The notes under the pieces are model-generated. The model was not told where the DNA came from. It worked only from the letters and a program-made list of their open reading frames with translations, and ran no database searches. Position numbers and translations under genes: made by a program. A stretch of DNA of 64,000 nt from NCBI GenBank assembly GCA_032718475.1, contig JAUCBJ010006247.1, positions 23,945 through 87,944 on the forward strand. The letters run 5' to 3'. The stretch is from Nemertoderma westbladi (taxonomy: Eukaryota > Xenacoelomorpha > Nemertodermatida > Nemertodermatidae). Position 1 is the stretch's first letter. Each line of letters opens with the position of its first letter. Below, in pieces: positions 48,911-59,647 of the stretch.

Positions 48911-50838
48911 CGTACCGTACATGGCCATATAAACTAACACTACACCCTTTATACAGTATAATAAGTAGCTGCTATAGCCGTCCCGTCAGGTACCTGGTGG
49001 TAATATTAGGTTATATAAGGTTTTACTTGTAGATATCCAATTCCTGTATTATCTTTACGGTGTGACCTAACAATGGCCAGGTCACGTGGCCATAACGTAA
49101 AGGCCTAATACACGCGCTCACACCGGGTGCAACCAAACCAAATGCCATATAGACGAACGTTGTTGCACCCTAACTAATCTTCAAGGCATATTGTATAGTC
49201 AACACAACACGAACCTAGCCCCTCGCTCATTGTTGATAGAGTACTTGAGTGGCTCCCTCTCGGTTTAATAAAACCGGACGAGAGCTTTCACTGGAAATGT
49301 TTCCGGACGCCGCAGCATAATTACAGTTCGTCGTTGCGGCCTCCGGAAAGGCTAAGCAACCTGTATTCGCTATAAAATCGTCTCTGGTATGCAGGCTGCC
49401 CTCAATGTAACTGTATCGCATCCGCATACCTTAGCGCAGCTAATCCCCCCAGTCAGCTACTTCGGTTTTTCAAGAACCATGTCGCCTTTGATTACAATAT
49501 CATTAAGTTTGTTTTGTGTTGTTAATTTTAATGGTAATTGTTTTATTCTGCACTCTCACTTACTCACCATTTTGCACACTCCGACACCGCTTTGCAGACA
49601 CACACTACGATATACACTTTCGATTGTAGGCTTTATCATATTGTGCGTAAAGGGTTTAGTATTTTTTTTTATAACATTTCGATCCCTCGCGGGGCAGCTG
49701 GTGGAACTTTTATTGTTTAAACTAAATTAATATGAATTTATAATTAAAGTAAAAATAAAAAAATATTAATTTTAATAAACAGCGTACGAGTAAAATAATA
49801 GTCCAATAATAGTATATCAGAAAAAGTTAGTTTATTTTATAGTTAAGTTATTTTATTTTGCGAGTTCGGAGAGAGCGAAGGAGCGGAAGGAACAAGATAA
49901 AACGTGTGGTACTTTGGGTTTAGTAAAGGGTTTAGTATTTAGATGTTGTGTGAACAATATGTTTTTGTTCAATATTTTTTGAGTAATCACTGGGAGTATG
50001 TGTGAGGCGGCGAATACTTCTGTTACTTTGTTGTTACATTTCATTGTTACATTTCATTGATAAGTTGATACGATTAGGTGAGTGTGAGTTATTGTACTTA
50101 AAGTTTGGTTAGTTGGTTTGAATGAATAACTACGGAAAAGTTGATATTTAATTACAATTTCCTACAGAAGTTATATATTTTTGAGTTAGTTTTTTAGTTT
50201 GTTTGAGTTATGTTTGAGTAGCATCTCATCTAGCACAGCCACCAGACAGCGGAAACTATAACCTGTTCTATTGACTTTAGTTTATTGTTTTGGTTAAAAT
50301 AACGTGCCACTGTAACCTGCTCCTTTCCCTTAATTGATAATTTTGGAATCCGGATCCGGATCCGCGTTTTACACCTACCCTACTGTAAGTGCTATAAAGG
50401 CGGATTGGTGTTTGGTGTACATATATTGAACAACAACATATGAACGGAAACTCCTCCATACACTCATTAGTATCATCATTAACCATGTGTACACCTAACA
50501 TAAGAACACTGCCATCGACGCTACTAATTCCATGCAAAGCCTTTTGAAATCGGTTAAAAATGTTGTTGTATTGGACCTACAGGGTCGTGGCGTAATGCCC
50601 CCCTCTGTGGGCCACTCAAATACAAATATATAGAGCGAGTGAGATAGAGTGGAGATTGTCCGGGGGTTGTAAGTCCATTCCTTACAGCTTAGACGATGGC
50701 ATAACGCTTAGGCTACTACAACATACCACACCAGCCCCATGCTGCACTATCCCCCCCAACCCCTTGCTGCCAGCTATTGCTTGACCCCGTGGCCAGTGCT
50801 TCAACAAAGTTGCTTACCAATACAGCCGTCCCTGCCTT
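48911..50838. other. E-protein intron sequence with one motif copy
   Basis: No exon is recognised. AGTTTATTGTTTTGGTTAAA to CTGCTCCTTTCCCTTAATTG lies at 50278-50338, directly followed by GGAATCCGGATCCGGATCCG. Confidence 0.5.
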
Positions 50839-50849
50839 CTCCTCACTCG

Positions 50850-50960
50850 GCATCTGACCAATCAGAGCGTCCCTATACCATCACACTTACGCACTCCCCG
50901 TAGCTTGATCCCTTCTCTCTTATTTTCGGTACAGCGTTCCTTCATGGCTTATATAACCCA
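50850..50960 (+). promoter_or_regulatory. Candidate internal promoter (CCAAT and TATA boxes)
   Basis: GACCAATCAGAG (CCAAT box at 50858) is followed about 90 bp later by GGCTTATATAACCC (TATA-like at 50949), in a GC-richer patch. It is about 0.9 kb upstream of the exon that can start MYC. Vertebrate TCF4 and TCF12 use internal promoters for isoforms starting MYC, which makes this position interesting. Motif matches alone are weak evidence. Confidence 0.35.
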
Positions 50961-51852
50961 TTACCGCCTGCTTAGTACATAGTAGCTGGCTAATGTTTGA
51001 CAAGCTTTCCATTCTGCAAGGCTATATCTATCAGATACTATTTCTTTCACCGACTTTGTGTGTTTTATTTCCATAGCCTTCCTACCATATAAGTCTTTAT
51101 AGCTATTAATAATATAGTAGTCACCTCGTTGTATATTGATAGATCGTTTATCATTCATTGCTCTACTGTAAAGTTCTGCTCCAAGAATCGATAGTTATTT
51201 AGACAAAGTTTTAGAAGCAGTAGTTATTGCGATACAAAATTATTTATCATTACTTCATATTTATTATTTTTATATAATTAAACTATTCAATTATTGTTAT
51301 TGACTAATGTAGAGTACAGACATTAGACAATATAATATTTTTTTTAGTTATAATATTTTTATCATGGATATCCATCCTTATTTTAATGTTCCCAAATAAA
51401 AGTAAATCGCCCATTTTAAATTCATAATTTTTAGGAAATTTTATATATCTTTATATTTCGAATAATACAGTATATAGTTCACCTTGTAACTTTGTACAGT
51501 TGTGGATTTTTTATTGTTTTGGTTATATGTCGCCTTCTTTCACAAAGTTAAATCACGGTTTTCTCAATCACACGATTGAATGAATTATTTACAAGTTTAA
51601 TCATCTTATTAACTACATGTTAACTATAGTATATTAAATAGTGTTTTGTATCTTGTGTATTCATATTTAATCATTCACCTGTCATTAATTCATACTTATT
51701 AAATGGTTGAAAACAAATAGACGTTAAAAATACTATAACTTGGTAATTGTACCTGGAGTTCACTTAATCGCCTTCATTGTCATTTTGTGGCCCATTCGCC
51801 CATGTCTCGTATGGTGAACAACAATAATAACAACAACATCCTCCAATCCGCC

Positions 51853-51927
51853 ATGTATTGCCTGGAGCAACCTGTTGTTTATGCGAAACAAGAGTTTCCA
51901 GATGTGGCTGCTGGCTATCCCCATATG
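51853..51927 (+). CDS. E-protein gene, exon 'c', possible alternative first exon
   Basis: The frame MYCLEQPVVYAKQEFPDVAA followed by GYPHM ends at a strong donor, ATG|GTGAGT, in phase 0. VVYAKQEF...GYP aligns with [20 protein letters not shown] of vertebrate TCF12/TCF4. The ATG sits in a good context (TCCGCCATGT), and the peptide begins MYC, as do vertebrate TCF4-A and the TCF12 alternative form (MYCAY...). If it is internal, no acceptor with a clear polypyrimidine tract is visible; TGGAG|CAACCT is the best. The open frame extends upstream to MSRMVNNNNNNNILQSA. I favour an alternative first exon, with an internal exon as the other option. Confidence 0.55.
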
Positions 51928-54330
51928 GTGAGTAACCATGGAGATGGTGATTTTGGTTGACTTTTGTTGTTCTGCTCTAGTCCGCCCATTATGTCCCTAA
52001 AAGTTACAAATAATACGTATGAACTAGCAAATGTTGAACTCCGATGTGAAAAATACCAGGTTTTCACTTTTCGGTCAACATCCCTTATTGCGTGTTTTAC
52101 AGCACTTATATTTCTATCTTTACAGATACTAATTCGTTATTGTTTTGGTTTGGTTTAAATTCTTTTATGTAAAACGATTTTTTGTAAAATCTTGGCATTC
52201 TTCACATGGGTCTATCTTTAAATAAATAAAAACAATTCTGAGTTGAATTGATCATGTAACTGTAGTAAATGATTATATTAGTAGGGATTTTGTTTAAAAG
52301 TGAACAAAATGTGGATGTGGAAGGACATCGCCTGGGGTTGAACCAACGCTATAGGGTACAGTTTTGGAACTCAGTAGTTCGTTATGAAGTTCAGCCACTA
52401 TTATAGCTTTAGATTAACCGTAAGCAGGTTTCTCTAATAGCGAATGTTACATTTAACCCTGATCCAAGCACTTTTATATCATCTTATTGGACAAGTAGTT
52501 GATACGAGGACTTAGGATATACGTTACTAGTATACACCGAAAACCTTTATATTCGGGGTTTTGCGATCAAACCAATACCAGACCGGTTTATTGCTGTCGG
52601 AAGCTGATGTGACCGATAGTTCCAGAGGAGGTCGAACTTTCGTCTCCCACAATCGGTCGGCTCTCACAGAACGTCGGCTATTGTTGAAGATCGCCACTTA
52701 CCGTTTCAGTGACTCCTAATTGTACTGCCCGATGTGTTCACAAATCCTTCTTCTGTACACGAACACAATACAAGCTCAAGATCAATTAATTCGTTATTGA
52801 AATAGTCTTGAGTGAGTACACTGTCAGAACTCTAAGGATGACGACGACATTGAATTGAAAGTAAAACAGTATGTATGAAAATAATTTACATTGCGATATT
52901 TGATTTTCTTTACTTTGATTATGTTTTTATGGTTTTAAAGTAACAACTATTATTATTTTTTTTTACATTTTGAAAAATTACTTCTCCATGACAGGACATA
53001 GCGTGTTGTAATCAAGGCGGTTGTAATATATAACATATTATAGTAACATACATTTCCTGCAATTCTTTACAGTCACTACTATGAATTATTATTATAGGAG
53101 AGAATGGGAAAGCATTGTGTTCCCATGCAACCGTTATAAACAATTCATAATTCATTGCAGTTATAGTACTAAAATGTATCTATTGATCTACTTCTATCTG
53201 GTTAGCTTGCTTGCTCGATTGAACTAAACCAAACTGATTCCCAATCGAAGCTAAGTGCATAAAATTCCAAAAGTAAAGTCAAATTTAACCACAGCAATCA
53301 ATTTGCATTCGTAAAAATAGTAAATTGCTTAAAGATAATATGACGCTTTCCTGGAGAGGGCCAGCACGTGTGGAAAAACATCTGTTACCACGACAAATTA
53401 ATAATATTGGGTCCTGCAAGGCCTAGCGTGGTGCATGGGAAAACCCCCCTATTGTGTGACCAATGCTGCACGTCCAATTCGACCCATGTTAAATAAAAAA
53501 TTGTAGTATTCGATCCCAAATTTGTTGGTATTTGTTTCCCCATGCAAACAGGCATCTCGCCATACAAATAATTTTATCATCGGTTCATCGGTTGGGTATT
53601 AACTGTAATGGTTTAAACGTTTGTCCCAATAAAGGCATAGTAATTGGCCGTAATCATCGCCATTGTGTTTAATGGATATTTTACGTAATTTATTTTTTTG
53701 TGTTAACATACGCCGTTTATTTAATTGCTATCAATTAAGTAGCATTAAGTTAAGATAGATAAGAAAACGCAATAAGTAATAGATGCGTAACGGCTTTGTA
53801 GTTTAATCTATGTAGCTAGTGTGCTGTATCCTGTATACGCCGTATTTAATCGTATACTTTACACTGTTTCATGTTCTTTTATGGTTGTCTATGTCATGTT
53901 GCCCATGTCGCCAATTATTCTTATAACCGGATTTCCAATTTCGCCCAACCTTAGTTCAACGCGTGGTATTCATATTACTAATGTTTTATGAATTTAAAAA
54001 ATGAATGTCCTGGATGTTCCTTTGTTACGGCTATTAAATTAAAATTCCTAATAATTATATCGCTCAATCGATCCTGACAGTTTTAGCTACTCGAAACCGC
54101 CACTTTCACGATACTCGATTGGATGATAAAATGACTTATCTAATTTTCACCGGAACTTTTACAAAAACTGATACTACCGTTTCTTACACTACCAACATTC
54201 TGATTTGGTAAATAGATCTGTGTCGTTGTCATTACCGGTAGCGACACAATGGTTGATCTGTGACCCGCACACAACTACACCATGTCCTGGAATATAGTGT
54301 CGTTATTCAGGTACCCCCCCCCCCCCCCCA
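51928..54330. other. E-protein intron, with a MITE fragment
   Basis: At 52045-52210 lies a diverged single unit of the MITE family: GATGTGAAAAATACCAGG at the left, TTCTTCACATGGGT at the right, CTAATTCGTTATTGTTTTGG inside. The rest shows no exon or array. A C run is at about 54314-54329. Confidence 0.6.
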
Positions 54331-56205
54331 AAGTTTCTACAAATCGTAATGAAATTGGATGAAATTTTCAACTTTGAAAATTTGAGTTATTTTCACCTCC
54401 CTCCTCCTTGCTGGGTGAGTCAGAATTTTTATTTTCGCTTTCATTCTTTGGCTACAAGCGTATGAAAGAAGTGTCTCAGGCGATATTGCACCAGTTACAC
54501 CGCAGTTATTCTTTAGTACTGTTAGAAAGCTGGCTGTGCAAGGATTCCAAATATGTAACACAATCTTAATTTCGTTGAAAAAAGCTGAGATATGAGCGTT
54601 CAAATGTCGCATGGTTTTGCACCATGTTTGTATTAAATACAAACACTATATCCTAGAACATTTTGTTTATGTATGAATAGCTACGTAACAGTATGATTAA
54701 AGAGGCATTTCATAGTAGCCCTGCTACGTCTGGGATGAACAAAATGTTTCAGAATATGGTGTATTTTATTTATAAAATATAATAAAATAGCTTCGCGTAG
54801 GTGCAAAACCAAAAACCATGCAAGCATTCGAACGCCCCCTATCTCAGCTATTTTTACAACGAAATTCAAATTGTGGTACATATTTGGACTTGAGTATTAT
54901 TATTATTATAGGTATTGCATTGTTACCCAGCTACTTATGACATAAACAAATTGTTCAAGAATTTTGCGTATTTATTAAACAGAAGCATGGCCATGATAGA
55001 AGATTAAGGGGGGGGGGGGGTATACCCCCCATGAACCTTTTTTTAAAATGGCTGTCAATTAGTGTTAAATGATAATATTGCTATTTTGTCATGGTCAACC
55101 ACTGTATGGAAGGCCAAATAGCCTTTATAGTAAAATTGGAAAATTTATAGCCTCCCCCTAGCGGCTGGCGGCGGAATTAAAGATTTCACTAAAATTACTA
55201 CTAGTCCCTCAATTTTGGTCCAAATTTCTTGAAACCAACTTTTTTGGACTCAGCGTGATCGACTCTACAAAAGTTATCTTATATAATTTTTTATTAGCCA
55301 CTTTTATTTTAATTAATTAATTTAATTAATTAATTATCATATTTTTAATTAAAATTGGCTAATTAGAAAAAATGGTAATATTTATCAAAATTTCATAAGA
55401 TAACTTTTAAAGAGCTTCCAAAGCTCGTTCGAATGAGCCATAAACTAAGAAAATTGGTTAAAAAATGGCGGAGGAGTAGTAATTTGAAAATGAAAAATGT
55501 CATTCCGAGAAAATGCCCTTCGAAGTTTAAACCGTCCCGCCAAAATTGGCTGTCTGTGTTCTGGTTGGTTAATTATTTCTGGCACGAATGATGCACACCA
55601 ACGAGCTAAAATGTTCATTACGGGGGTTTGAGGGGTCGCTGATTTCATTTCCGATGTCAGTTTTAATTTTTGGTGGAATCTAGTCTATCTGTCTGTCTGT
55701 CGGTCTTCTGTCTTTCTTACAATTTGACGGACAGACCGTCATACGGAAAAACAGTGATAACTCGAGAACTGAAAGAGGTCTCACTAAGCAGTTTTCAGAT
55801 TTGTATTCCTCATTAAATTCTGCTCTAGATGAAATAAAGAAACAACAATTTGAACATTTTACCTGAGGGGGGGTATACCCCCCCCTTAAATGGCCTTTAG
55901 CTGATGCAAATTCATGCAACATTCGAATGGCCATATCTCAGCTAATTCATATTTCCCAACCAAATTCATTTTTTTTACATATTTGGAATCCTTGCACGGC
56001 CAGCTTTCCATTGGTAGCCACAACGCACTGGAAGTTTGAAGAACAATGCAGTGTATCTATGGTAAATATCGCCGGAGACACTTTTTTTTAAACACTTGAA
56101 ACTAAAAAAAAATGAGAGAAAAATAACACCTCGGGCTCACCCACGGAGGAGGAAGGACGTGAAACTGTGTATGTTTCTAATTTCATGAAATCTCATTTGT
56201 AGATT
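54331..56205. mobile_element. Outer foldback complex with ~300-bp inverted arms
   Basis: The left arm (about 54337-54620) and right arm (about 55905-56205) are inverted copies sharing TCTACAAAT, CCTCCTCC..GGGTGAG, GTGTCTC(A/C)GGCGATAT, AAAGCTGGC(T/C)GTGCAAGG and ATTCCAAATATGTAA. A further related segment in right-arm orientation lies at 54790-54895 (GCATTCGAACGCCCCCTATC). A TTAA/poly-G element is nested inside. The outer termini could not be fixed. No coding capacity is seen; frames of 60-100 codons are incidental. Confidence 0.65.
55004..55889. mobile_element. TTAA-bounded element 4 with G-TATA-C palindromic ends
   Basis: The left end is TTAA, a G13 run, TATACCCCCC. The right end read inward is TTAA, a G8 run, TATACCCCCCC. 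TTAA is the likely target duplication. The centre (about 55285-55375) is an AT-rich palindrome built on TTAATTAATTAA and flanked by ATTAGCCA/TGGCTAAT. The GTCGCTGATTTCATTTCCGA and CTGTCTGTCTGTCGGTC module at 55635-55705 is shared with element 2. No transposase is seen. Confidence 0.75.
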
Positions 56206-57711
56206 TTTAAGATTTTCTTTATGATTTGTAAAAATATTTGGGGACATATATTGCAGGACATGGTGTAATATATTTCTCCGAAATCCTAACTACATTGTTT
56301 TAATAAATAATTAATATAGCATAACACACTTCCTTGATTTTGATGTAAATGTGATACATTGGATTCTGCATTTACAGGGTCAATATATCGGTTATAGTGG
56401 AACCGTTTTTTGGGAACAACTACAAACATACAGTAAGATCATCCTGTCTGCATGCATACGTGTGCATACAGACAGCAGTGTGCCGGCCTACTATTCCATA
56501 GTTGATTAACACAGGACCGTGAATAATTCGCCTCGGGGCCATTAGACCATCATCATTGTTAGACGACGCTTGAGTTGGGGTCTCTGTTCCCCATTGTCGC
56601 TCGTGGCACGAGACGATACGAGAGGCCCCTATGGCTAACCACTCTCTCCGGGGCCAAAGTTCATCATTGACACACCGACCCCATGCTGAATACCTCCCGT
56701 ACAATAGCGTTAACGCGCTCCGTCGTTCAATCAGAATTCGGCTGACTTACCGCTTCAGGCATTACCACCTACAAATCTCTATGTCCTCACAGAGCATTGC
56801 CCCTTGCCGCAGTACTACGCACTTTAAAGTGCTATTGTCACAGACGGCCTTTGTGATGGCCAGAATCTCCCTGGATCCGTGGCATTGCCTCCCCTCTGCG
56901 GTAATAACTGCCCCTCAACAAAGGGCCCATTTGCCACGCAACCCCCTACCCGCAGCCGCTGTGATTAAGTACGAAGTAAAGTAATGAGTAATCGATTGCA
57001 CTTGATGGTGATGAGTTGTCCGTAGGTTCAATGTTTGAAACAATAAATAAGACGTTGTACCAATACGTTCTTTAGTAATCGCTCTAGTTTATAGGTAAAC
57101 ATAGATATATAATGAGATTTTTGTTGAAAAAAAGAGCGCAGTCTTTTCCTAATTACGGCATGTGGTTAGGTACCGTGTGCCGCCTACATCGCCCTTCCTT
57201 TGTGTATTGTGCTGTTGGCTGACAAGGGGGGGCGGTTGACACGTGAGCACTATTGTTCCTCTGTGAATCAGGGGCAGGGGTTTCACTCTCATAGGAACCC
57301 TAGTCCCAGTGGCCGGTGGTGGGTTGTTGTCTTCGCCCCGTAGACAGCGTCAATTACGAACCAAAGTGTGTTATGAAAATAACTTGGTTTTGTGTTGTAT
57401 GTGACCATGCACGCACGTACACCGCTCCACGTGTGTATTATATGCGGTGATGATCAGATTTTGGCGTCAGTTACTATTCTGACATAACGAGACAGGGGTG
57501 GGGGTGGGGTGGGGGGGGGGGGGGGGTGATTTGACGATATCTCGTCTCAATGTTATCAATTAAGGGAAAGGAGCAGGTTACAGTGGACGTTATTCTAACC
57601 AAAACATTAAACTAAACCAATAGAACAGGCTACAGTTTTATTTTTTGGTGTAATCAGCTGTTATTTGCGTCGATTAGTCCCTGGAAAGGGATTAATTTTA
57701 ATTGCGTCGAG

Positions 57712-57745
<34 letters not shown>

Positions 57746-57848
57746 TCTATCTAGACATCACGTACTAACCAGAATCTGGAATGTGAACTTGATATTTATT
57801 TTTTACATTCTGCTATTATCTATTCACATAAATTTACTTTATTTATAG
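56206..57848. other. E-protein intron, GC-richer patch and C/G runs
   Basis: A GC-richer stretch at about 56560-56990 carries a 117-codon plus-strand frame without a recognisable domain. It could be regulatory. G-rich sequence lies at 57496-57525 and 32 consecutive C at 57712-57743. Between them is an inverted copy of the recurrent motif (CAATTAAGGGAAAGGAGCAG, 57558). Confidence 0.45.
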
Positions 57849-57972
57849 TCGTATTCCCCCTCTCCTGGCGAGTCTTGTAAAGAGACGACATACTTCGCGA
57901 CCCCAACCAAGAACAACAGCACCGGTCCGAGTGTCTACGACGAATCCTCAGATAATCCGCCCTTCTTTCTAC
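57849..57972 (+). CDS. E-protein gene, exon 'd'
   Basis: The acceptor ATTTATAG and donor GTAAGT enclose 124 nt reading SYSPSPGESCKETTYFATPT, then KNNSTGPSVYDESSDNPPFFL. The exon ends in phase 1 and joins the next as a CAA codon. The Ser/Pro-rich sequence fits the disordered region between the activation domains of E-proteins; SYSPSP may correspond to the vertebrate SPSYPSP segment. The identification rests on unbroken phase with the later, unmistakable exons. Confidence 0.75.
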
Positions 57973-58143
57973 GTAAGTAGAATAATTTATAAATTAAGTA
58001 AATTAACTAATTTGGATACAAATGTTACATTCGTCTGATGATAATAACAACCTCCATCTCGACTTACAGACAGAATATATATTATCGCGCTGGTTGAATA
58101 TAAATATTTTATTATCTTCCTATATTACTTTACTTTATTTTAG

Positions 58144-58247
58144 AACCGGGGAACCCTGAGTTATCGATGCCTTGGGTAACACAGAATGGCAACTACGCGG
58201 TGACGCAGCCAGGGCTGACGCAATTCCAGGGGACTAATGATTGTTCT
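58144..58247 (+). CDS. E-protein gene, exon 'e'
   Basis: The acceptor ATTTTAG and donor GTAAGT enclose 104 nt. After completing Q, the exon reads PGNPELSMPWVTQNGNYAVT, then QPGLTQFQGTNDCS, and ends in phase 0. Vertebrate E-proteins have [20 protein letters not shown]-like sequence here; W..NG...QPG is preserved in spacing and character. A short CGGT/CTGT microsatellite lies just inside the following intron (about 58261-58288). Confidence 0.78.
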
Positions 58248-58363
58248 GTAAGTAAACGGTCTGTCTGTCAGTCGGTCGGTCGGTCGGTTAAGCCATAGAG
58301 AAACGTGTTATAAGTTTCTTATTTTTCATTATATTAACATGAATTATTGTTTCTTTATTGCAG

Positions 58364-58513
58364 ACCTATCCTTCCATATCTGAGTCTTTGTCACACCGAC
58401 TAGCGGCCGTGTCATCCTTTACTAATTCATATAATGATAGTCCATCTAAAAGTCCACCGCTAGGAGGCGAACGACAAACAAGCGGGGACGCCCTGGGCAG
58501 AGCTCTGGCTTCC
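58364..58513 (+). CDS. E-protein gene, exon 'f' (activation domain 2, first part)
   Basis: The acceptor TTATTGCAG and donor GTGAGT enclose 150 nt in phase 0. The exon reads TYPSISESLSHRLAAVSSFT through to RQTSGDALGRALAS. Vertebrate TCF12 has MSSFHRG...AGSSQTGDALGKALAS ending at the same exon boundary, directly before IYSPDH. This is the start of the second activation (loop-helix) domain, which recruits coactivators. The match of both sequence and intron position is decisive for the E-protein family. It does not separate TCF3, TCF4 and TCF12, which arose from one invertebrate gene (daughterless in flies). Confidence 0.93.
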
Positions 58514-58744
58514 GTGAGTAAATCCAGTTAAATATTTATTTGTATTAATTGGATCAGTTGTTGTGTTTATTTTATACAGTAAATTGTCTTTTCCATAAAA
58601 CTAATGACTACAAATACGTTAGTTTCACCATATTGATTGGTGATTGATTTTGATTGAGCCTGCTATTCGTCTAATTATATTCAATAATATACCAGTTCAG
58701 TAGAAATTCTAATTTTAGTTTCCATGGAATTGAAGAACTTTGTA

Positions 58745-58899
58745 AGTAAAGTTTTCTTCAGCCGTTCGGTCTGGGATTACGCCCAAAGTCTTACGACTTA
58801 TTTCAGAGCATTCTTGCAGAAATGAATACTTCCCACGACCTCTGGAACACGAGATATGAATTCAAGGCTTCGGATTAAACCGCTACGCCACTAAGCGAC
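58745..58899 (-). mobile_element. tRNA-derived SINE, family S1, decayed copy 3 in an E-protein intron
   Basis: A diverged, internally deleted copy on the minus strand. GTCGCTTAGTGGCGTAGCGG is the A-box region. The tail GAAAACTTTACTTA and body AAGTCGTAAGACTTTGGG match the copies at 18663 and 39363. It occupies about a third of the intron between exons 'f' and 'g'. Confidence 0.6.
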
Positions 58900-58935
58900 T
58901 TATTTACTTATAGAACATAAATATTTAATTTGTAG

Positions 58936-59103
58936 ATTTATTCCGAGAGTTCCACCGCTCTGGGACATTCCAGTTGTTCTCCCATCGGTTCCCCACCTCC
59001 ACTAAGTAACAATTCGGAAGGCGCCCCCTGTTGGAGTTCGCTGGAAACCTCGACCTCTATACCCAGTTCCCCTCACTACCACCGGGGTAGTTTACAAACT
59101 CTG
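58936..59103 (+). CDS. E-protein gene, exon 'g' (activation domain 2, second part)
   Basis: The acceptor AATTTGTAG and donor GTGAGTG enclose 168 nt (56 codons, phase 0): IYSESSTALGHSSCSPIGSP through SSPHYHRGSLQTL. The vertebrate counterpart is IYSPDH...NPSTPVGSPSPL...SSPSYENSLHSL, so the LDFS-like helix continuation, the SP(I/V)GSP motif and the terminal SL(Q/H)(T/S)L are all conserved. Its exon limits also match the vertebrate gene. Confidence 0.93.
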
Positions 59104-59449
59104 GTGAGTGTGATTGTAGCTGATGGAAGGGGTTTTAGCTAACTACTCAGTGTTTCTACTCTCCTGTCTGATCAATTTTCCTTATAACTACATGATTTTT
59201 TGGTTTTACTTTGAAAATTTATGGGTTGGGAATTAATACTAACTGCACACACTAATTTACTGTTTATGTTATAAACAATAATAATTATGTTTGACGTTGG
59301 ACATTAAATAATAAGATATACTACGGCTGGGGTAAAAGGCTATTTAATATAATAAAATTTGTTTAAAATTAAAATTAAAGTTTAATTTATTAAAAATTTA
59401 TTGCCAATTTATCGCGATTTTGTGTTTATTTTTCTTTTGTTTTTTACAG

Positions 59450-59512
59450 TCGTTGCGAATGGAGGAGCGGTTAGATGATGCTATCAACGTTCTCAGAGAC
59501 CACGTCGACGAG
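59450..59512 (+). CDS. E-protein gene, exon 'h1' (first copy of the RLDDAI exon)
   Basis: The acceptor TTTTTTACAG and donor GTTAGT enclose 63 nt (21 codons, phase 0): SLRMEERLDDAINVLRDHVDE. It matches the vertebrate [20 protein letters not shown] segment, a conserved helix upstream of the bHLH. The next exon repeats the same segment. Both are symmetrical phase-0 exons, so including either or both keeps the frame, allowing alternative splicing or a protein with two helices. DH at the end replaces the usual NH. Confidence 0.9.
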
Positions 59513-59647
59513 GTTAGTGATTAACCGTTAGATTCGGTTAGTTTGTGTCACCTAACATGAAGTTGTATGGAAATACAATCCATTTCCTCTTAGTTTTCCC
59601 TAGCTTACTCCATGTTCGTGGCTTATTAAATTAATTAATTATTTTAG

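Noticed and set aside
56631-56984. 117-codon plus-strand frame as a gene or exon
   Set aside because: It lies in a GC-richer patch, has no domain or splice-site support, and is overlapped by a minus-strand frame.
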